Origin: Rickettsiales bacterium
Lineage (GTDB): Bacteria > Pseudomonadota > Alphaproteobacteria > Rs-D84
Length of the DNA stretch: 9,215 nucleotides
NCBI GenBank assembly: GCA_031273075.1
Contig: JAISSM010000006.1
Coordinates: 1-9,215, forward strand
Reading direction: 5' to 3'
Positions 6,835-9,215 of the stretch are shown here, piece after piece. Below the pieces are notes generated by a model. It was given only the letters and a program-made list of their open reading frames with translations, was not told the DNA's origin and did no database searches. A program made the position numbers and the translations under genes. Positions within the stretch are counted from its first letter, which is position 1. The number at the start of each line of letters is the position of its first letter.

Positions 6835-6877
6835 TTGATGTTTTTGCTTTGGTTTTTGTGCTATAATCCGCTATAAT
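6835..6877 (+). promoter_or_regulatory. Promoter for the OmpH/Skp-like gene
   Basis: Two perfect TATAAT hexamers lie ten bases apart (6862-6867 and 6872-6877). The first has an upstream TG (TGCTATAAT), the extended -10 form. A TTGATG at 6835-6840 is a possible -35 but is 21 bases from the first hexamer, which is long; TTGGTT at 6849 is 17 bases from the second. The leader would be about 100 bases and contains an inverted repeat (around 6893-6927), possibly structured. Confidence 0.6.
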
Positions 6878-6986
6878 GAGAGAGCAAGCGATCGCGCCTT
6901 TGCCATTGTCGGTCAAGGCGGCGCGGTTCTGACGTCAACATTCGGCTTTATCTTCGGGTTTCGCCGGTTCAACCAAGGAAAAACAC

Positions 6987-7634
6987 ATGCCAAGCAAAAA
7001 TGTAAAATCATATACCAAAATAGGGATCGTCGCCGCCGCGGTCGTTGCAATCGCGGGCTCCGGCTTCTTAGCGATAGAAGGTCTTGTCGGCACGGCGTCG
7101 CTTTCCGATTCCATTTCCGATATTTCGCCGAACGCCGTTTCCGCATCCGACGTCAAAATCGCCGTCATACGCATGGATATAATTCAACAGAAGGCCGGCG
7201 TTCTCGACAACGTTCGCAAGCAGCGCGAACAATATGAAAACGAGCTTAAAGATTCTTTGGAAAAGACGCAAAAAGTGCTTGAAAAAGAAAAAACCGAAAT
7301 TGAAAAGTCCCAGGACGTGCTTTCGCGCGAAGCCCTTCAAAAGCGGGTCGTCGAATATCAGCAGAAAGTCGCCAACTTTCAGCGCACCGTGACCGAAAAG
7401 GCCCAGGCGATAGAGGTTTCGTTCCAAAAAGCGTTGGTCGAAATTCAGGAAAAGCATCTCGACGGCATCGTCGGCGCGATCATCGACAAGAAAAAGCTGA
7501 CCATGGTGTTCGACGGGCGAATAGTTCGCGTCGGGCCGTCGGCCGCGCCCGCGCTTGACATAACAAACGACGTCGTGTCGGCCCTTAACAAAAGAATCAC
7601 AAAGTTCCAGATGGAAAAACCCAAGGGCTTCTAA
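6987..7634 (+). CDS. OmpH/Skp-family periplasmic chaperone-like protein
   Basis: Skp/OmpH proteins are trimeric periplasmic chaperones that hold unfolded outer-membrane proteins between the Sec translocon and the Bam complex. The 215 residues start with a basic n-region and a hydrophobic stretch (residues 12-34), either a signal peptide or an uncleaved anchor. VKIAVIRMDIIQQKA at about residue 56 is the typical first beta-strand of the family. Residues 75-155 are a long Lys/Glu-rich antiparallel coiled coil (QREQYENELKDSLEKTQKVL onwards), then LTMVFDGRIVRVG gives the closing strand. The segment between the hydrophobic stretch and the domain is longer than in E. coli Skp. AAGGA ends 7 bases before the ATG and supports the start. 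It has its own promoter and terminator, away from bamA and the lipid A genes that neighbour skp in many proteobacteria, so it may be an additional copy; that is inference. Confidence 0.85.
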   Translation: MPSKNVKSYTKIGIVAAAVVAIAGSGFLAIEGLVGTASLSDSISDISPNAVSASDVKIAVIRMDIIQQKAGVLDNVRKQREQYENELKDSLEKTQKVLEKEKTEIEKSQDVLSREALQKRVVEYQQKVANFQRTVTEKAQAIEVSFQKALVEIQEKHLDGIVGAIIDKKKLTMVFDGRIVRVGPSAAPALDITNDVVSALNKRITKFQMEKPKGF

Positions 7635-7665
7635 ACCCAAAGGGTTCAGAGGCCCTTGGGTTTTT
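7633..7665 (+). terminator. Intrinsic terminator of the OmpH-like gene
   Basis: AAACCCAAAGGG, starting within the stop codon, pairs with CCCTTGGGTTT with a single bulged A, and TTTTT follows at once (7661-7665). The end of the coding region (CCAAGGGC) can pair with the same right arm, giving an alternative stem. The 7-bp repeat array begins two bases later. Confidence 0.85.
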
Positions 7666-7666
7666 A

Positions 7667-7696
7667 ATGAAGAATGAAGAATGAAGAATGAAGAAA
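7667..7696 (+). repeat. 7-bp tandem repeat supplying ATG codons in all frames
   Basis: Four ATGAAGA units place ATG codons at 7667, 7674, 7681 and 7688, which together cover all three frames. The first two run into TGA within the array; 7681 opens the long frame of the next gene; 7688 opens a 20-residue frame (MKKVFSSFPRGV...) that ends at 7750. On this strand each unit cycle reads MKNEE-stop-R. Confidence 0.85.
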
Positions 7697-8982
7697 GTTT
7701 TTTCGTCGTTTCCGCGGGGAGTCCGGACTCTTCGGCGGCGGGCAAGGTATTAAGTACGCGCGAAGGGTCTTTGACCCGTAGCGCGGCATCCATTCTTCAT
7801 TCTTCATTCTTCATTGTTATTTCTTTCTTCATTCTTCATTCTTCATTCTTAATTGCGCCGCTTTGCGGCGCGGAGGGGCCGGAGTTCAAGTATTACCGCT
7901 CTATCGACGAAGAGTCCGTTCCCGTGTGGGACGAATACGTTCCCATCATCGAAAAGACCGACTTTAAGGACAAGTTCAATATGGGAGAATTGTCCGACGG
8001 CGAGTGGGGATGGTGGTACGCGGATTCCAATCCCGCGTACGAAAGGTTCGTGCGCGACGCTTTCTGGAATCCCGACGTGGACTATGAGACGTTCGAATAC
8101 TACACGACGCGCGAAAAACTTGATAAAAAAAATCTGATCCTTGCCGACACGCGGTCGTGTCCGACCAAAGACACCGCGGAATGCAAGGAATGGCTGAGCC
8201 GGCCGCGCAAAATCGAATCTTTGCCCGAAGGCAAGGGCTATGTTCCCGTCGTTTACAAAAAAACGCTTACCGAATTGGAAATCGAAGAGCTTCTCAAAAA
8301 CAAGGATTTGAAAAAAGAAAAACTTAAAAGGTACAGGCCCGGAGGGCCCGGCAGGAAAGTTTGGGCGCACGACGCGGAACTTCAAGACTGTCCGTTCGAC
8401 GTTTTAAGCGAATGCCGGATATGGCAAAGAAAGCCCGTCGTGTCCGAGACCGTATCCAACCGCACGCCTTCGATCGCCGCAAGCCGGGTCGACGAATTGA
8501 TAACGCTTGCCCGCGCGGGAAACACCCTGACCACGGATATGCCGGCGGCCGCGCCTTTGGTCGGCAGGTACAAGGCGCTTTCGGCCGCGTCGCGCGCGTG
8601 CTGCACGTCGGGCATAGTTTACAATTTGGAAAAATCGGGCGCGTCGAGGGGGCTGGTCTATAAATTCCTCGTCGACGACGCGAACTTTTATCAATTCGGC
8701 GAAAGGTGCCTTATGATCACGGACGACGAGCTGGACAAATACTATGCAAACACGTCGACCGCGGAAGTCGTCGCCGACGTTCGCAACGGGTGTCTGTGCC
8801 GCAGAAGGGAATATTTCGAAACGCTTTTGGCGCCGTTCTCGCAGATGGCGGAGGCAAGCCCCGGATTCGCCGAAAATCCGTTCAACTGGAAATACACGGA
8901 CGGATTGAGGCGCACCGTGACGGTCAGCATAAACCGCGATGTGAACGTTGTGTTGAAGCAATTGGAAAATTGCCCGGATTAA
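7681..8982 (+). CDS. Exported protein of unknown function with duplicated Cys-Pro/Glu-Cys-Trp motif
   Basis: No known function recognised; 433 residues from ATG 7681. The N-terminus is unusual: about 42 residues precede a hydrophobic core (residues 43-59, FFIVISFFILHSSFLIA) followed by PLCGA, a plausible signal peptidase I site near residue 64. Both start codon and core come from 7-bp repeats. A TTG at 7771 (MTRSAAS...) would give a more normal signal length and may be the true start; AAGGG lies only 3 bases before it. The mature part has an internal duplication: C160-P-x6-E-C-x2-W-x3-P and C237-P-x6-E-C-x2-W-x3-P, each preceded by a YVPII/YVPVV strand and a charged segment. The C-terminal part has a CC pair, FGERC, GCLC and a final NCPD. 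Cysteine spacing differs from the 1317 and 4415 genes, so it is not clearly the same family. No terminator follows; the stop codon touches a repeat. Confidence 0.85.
   Translation: MKNEESFFVVSAGSPDSSAAGKVLSTREGSLTRSAASILHSSFFIVISFFILHSSFLIAPLCGAEGPEFKYYRSIDEESVPVWDEYVPIIEKTDFKDKFNMGELSDGEWGWWYADSNPAYERFVRDAFWNPDVDYETFEYYTTREKLDKKNLILADTRSCPTKDTAECKEWLSRPRKIESLPEGKGYVPVVYKKTLTELEIEELLKNKDLKKEKLKRYRPGGPGRKVWAHDAELQDCPFDVLSECRIWQRKPVVSETVSNRTPSIAASRVDELITLARAGNTLTTDMPAAAPLVGRYKALSAASRACCTSGIVYNLEKSGASRGLVYKFLVDDANFYQFGERCLMITDDELDKYYANTSTAEVVADVRNGCLCRRREYFETLLAPFSQMAEASPGFAENPFNWKYTDGLRRTVTVSINRDVNVVLKQLENCPD
7751..7853. repeat. Composite repeat inside the 5' part of the 7681 gene
   Basis: In order: TAAGTACGCGCGAAG (7751-7765, also at 1439-1453 inverted), a small hairpin GGGTC-TTT-GACCC (7765-7777), GGCATCC, then TTCATTC units at 7791-7815, a short spacer, and further TTCATTC units at 7823-7853. 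The order matches the inverted copy at 1397-1453, which lacks the hairpin. The two heptamer blocks encode the signal peptide core of the 7681 gene. Confidence 0.75.
7855..7871. repeat. GC-rich TTT-loop hairpin within the signal peptide coding region
   Basis: GCGCCGC and GCGGCGC form a perfect 7-bp stem with a TTT loop. In the 7681 frame it encodes APLCGA, the presumed signal peptide cleavage region. It has the same design as the hairpin at 6626-6644. It may affect translation of the leader or be a repeat remnant. Confidence 0.6.
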
Positions 8983-9108
8983 AAAATCATTATAATGGCA
9001 TATCTGCTTTGCGTTTGCTTGTTCCGGCTCAGGTCATGTACGTCTATGTAAACTCCCGTCGCCAAAAACTGCGCAAGCCGCAGTATCTGCATTATTCTAA
9101 TGATTTTT
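8982..9108. repeat. Repeat unit 1 with 11-bp terminal inverted repeats
   Basis: The unit is bounded by perfect inverted repeats, AAAAATCATTA (8982-8992) and TAATGATTTTT (9098-9108), and the left end starts on the last base of the preceding stop codon. It contains a smaller hairpin (ACTGCG-CAAGC-CGCAGT) near its right end. Bases 9025-9094 are identical to bases 9146-9215 of the second copy. On the minus strand a 37-codon frame (9092-8979) reads through it, starting MQILRLAQFLATGVYIDVHD; its translation in nature is unsupported. The structure is that of a small non-autonomous inverted-repeat element. Confidence 0.75.
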
Positions 9109-9109
9109 A

Positions 9110-9215
9110 CTAATAATAATGCATCTACTTGGCGTTTGCTCGTTTCGGCTCAGGTCATGTACGTCTATGTAAACTCCCGTCGCCAAAAACTGCGCAAGCC
9201 GCAGTATCTGCATTA
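9110..9215. repeat. Repeat unit 2, tandem copy at a 121-bp offset (cut by window end)
   Basis: The last 70 bases are identical to unit 1 while the first 36 or so differ at several places. Its left side (TAATGCATCTAC) mirrors its right side (GTATCTGCATTA), so it too is nearly palindromic at its ends. The minus-strand frame here (9213-9097, 38 codons) shares the first 24 residues with unit 1 and then differs (NEQTPSRC against NKQTQSRY). Further copies may lie beyond the window. Confidence 0.75.

Noticed and set aside
6622..6876. 84-codon open frame across the hairpin region
   Set aside because: Nearly all its codons are in palindromic repeats, and the translation is not protein-like. It also runs through the promoter of the next gene.
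7681..7872. Lipoprotein signal for the 7681 gene (cysteine in APLCGA)
   Set aside because: The residues before the cysteine (A-P-L) do not fit a lipobox, which needs a small residue directly before Cys; signal peptidase I cleavage after CGA is more likely.
8982..9215. Possible CRISPR array or integron attC sites
   Set aside because: Only two copies with a 121-bp offset are seen, the identical part is 70 bases long, and there are no short unique spacers, no cas genes and no integron integrase in view.

Overview
The window looks like part of an alphaproteobacterial chromosome. NrdR, the Slt-type transglycosylase and the OmpH-like chaperone all have sequences that fit that class, and the spaces between genes are full of short palindromes of the kind known from Rickettsiales and related uncultured alphaproteobacteria. 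A genus cannot be named from sequence alone. Most long ORFs opposite the real genes are shadows produced by biased codon use.

Layout. Positions 1-1317 (minus) hold the 5' part of a secreted cysteine-rich protein of unknown function. Positions 1318-1469 are a repeat-filled gap. Then comes a minus-strand run read nrdR (4304-3795), lytic transglycosylase (3714-2062, probably once starting at 3779) and rnhB (2084-1470), tightly packed or overlapping and so probably one operon. Divergent from nrdR, positions 4415-6556 (plus) encode a second, complete member of the cysteine-rich family. Positions 6557-6986 carry no gene but a dense series of hairpins and then a promoter for the OmpH/Skp-like gene (6987-7634), which ends in a clear terminator. 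Positions 7681-8982 encode another exported protein of unknown function with a different cysteine pattern. The window ends in two tandem copies of a roughly 120-bp repeat.

How they fit together. Five of the six proteins concern or probably enter the cell envelope: three Cys-containing exported proteins, a murein transglycosylase and a periplasmic chaperone. The two large Cys-rich proteins are paralogues with identical cysteine spacing over two clusters, which suggests a disulfide-stabilised family.

The most unusual signal is a 7-bp tandem repeat (TTCATTC on the coding strand). Because 7 is not a multiple of 3, it encodes the same hydrophobic cycle FILHSSF in every frame, and it forms the hydrophobic core of two signal peptides here. 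In the transglycosylase the signal peptide is out of frame by an amount that adding one 7-bp copy, or removing two, would repair. The leader's TGA overlaps the downstream ATG as ATGA. This makes a phase-variable switch between exported and leaderless forms a testable idea; decay or an assembly copy-number error remain alternatives.
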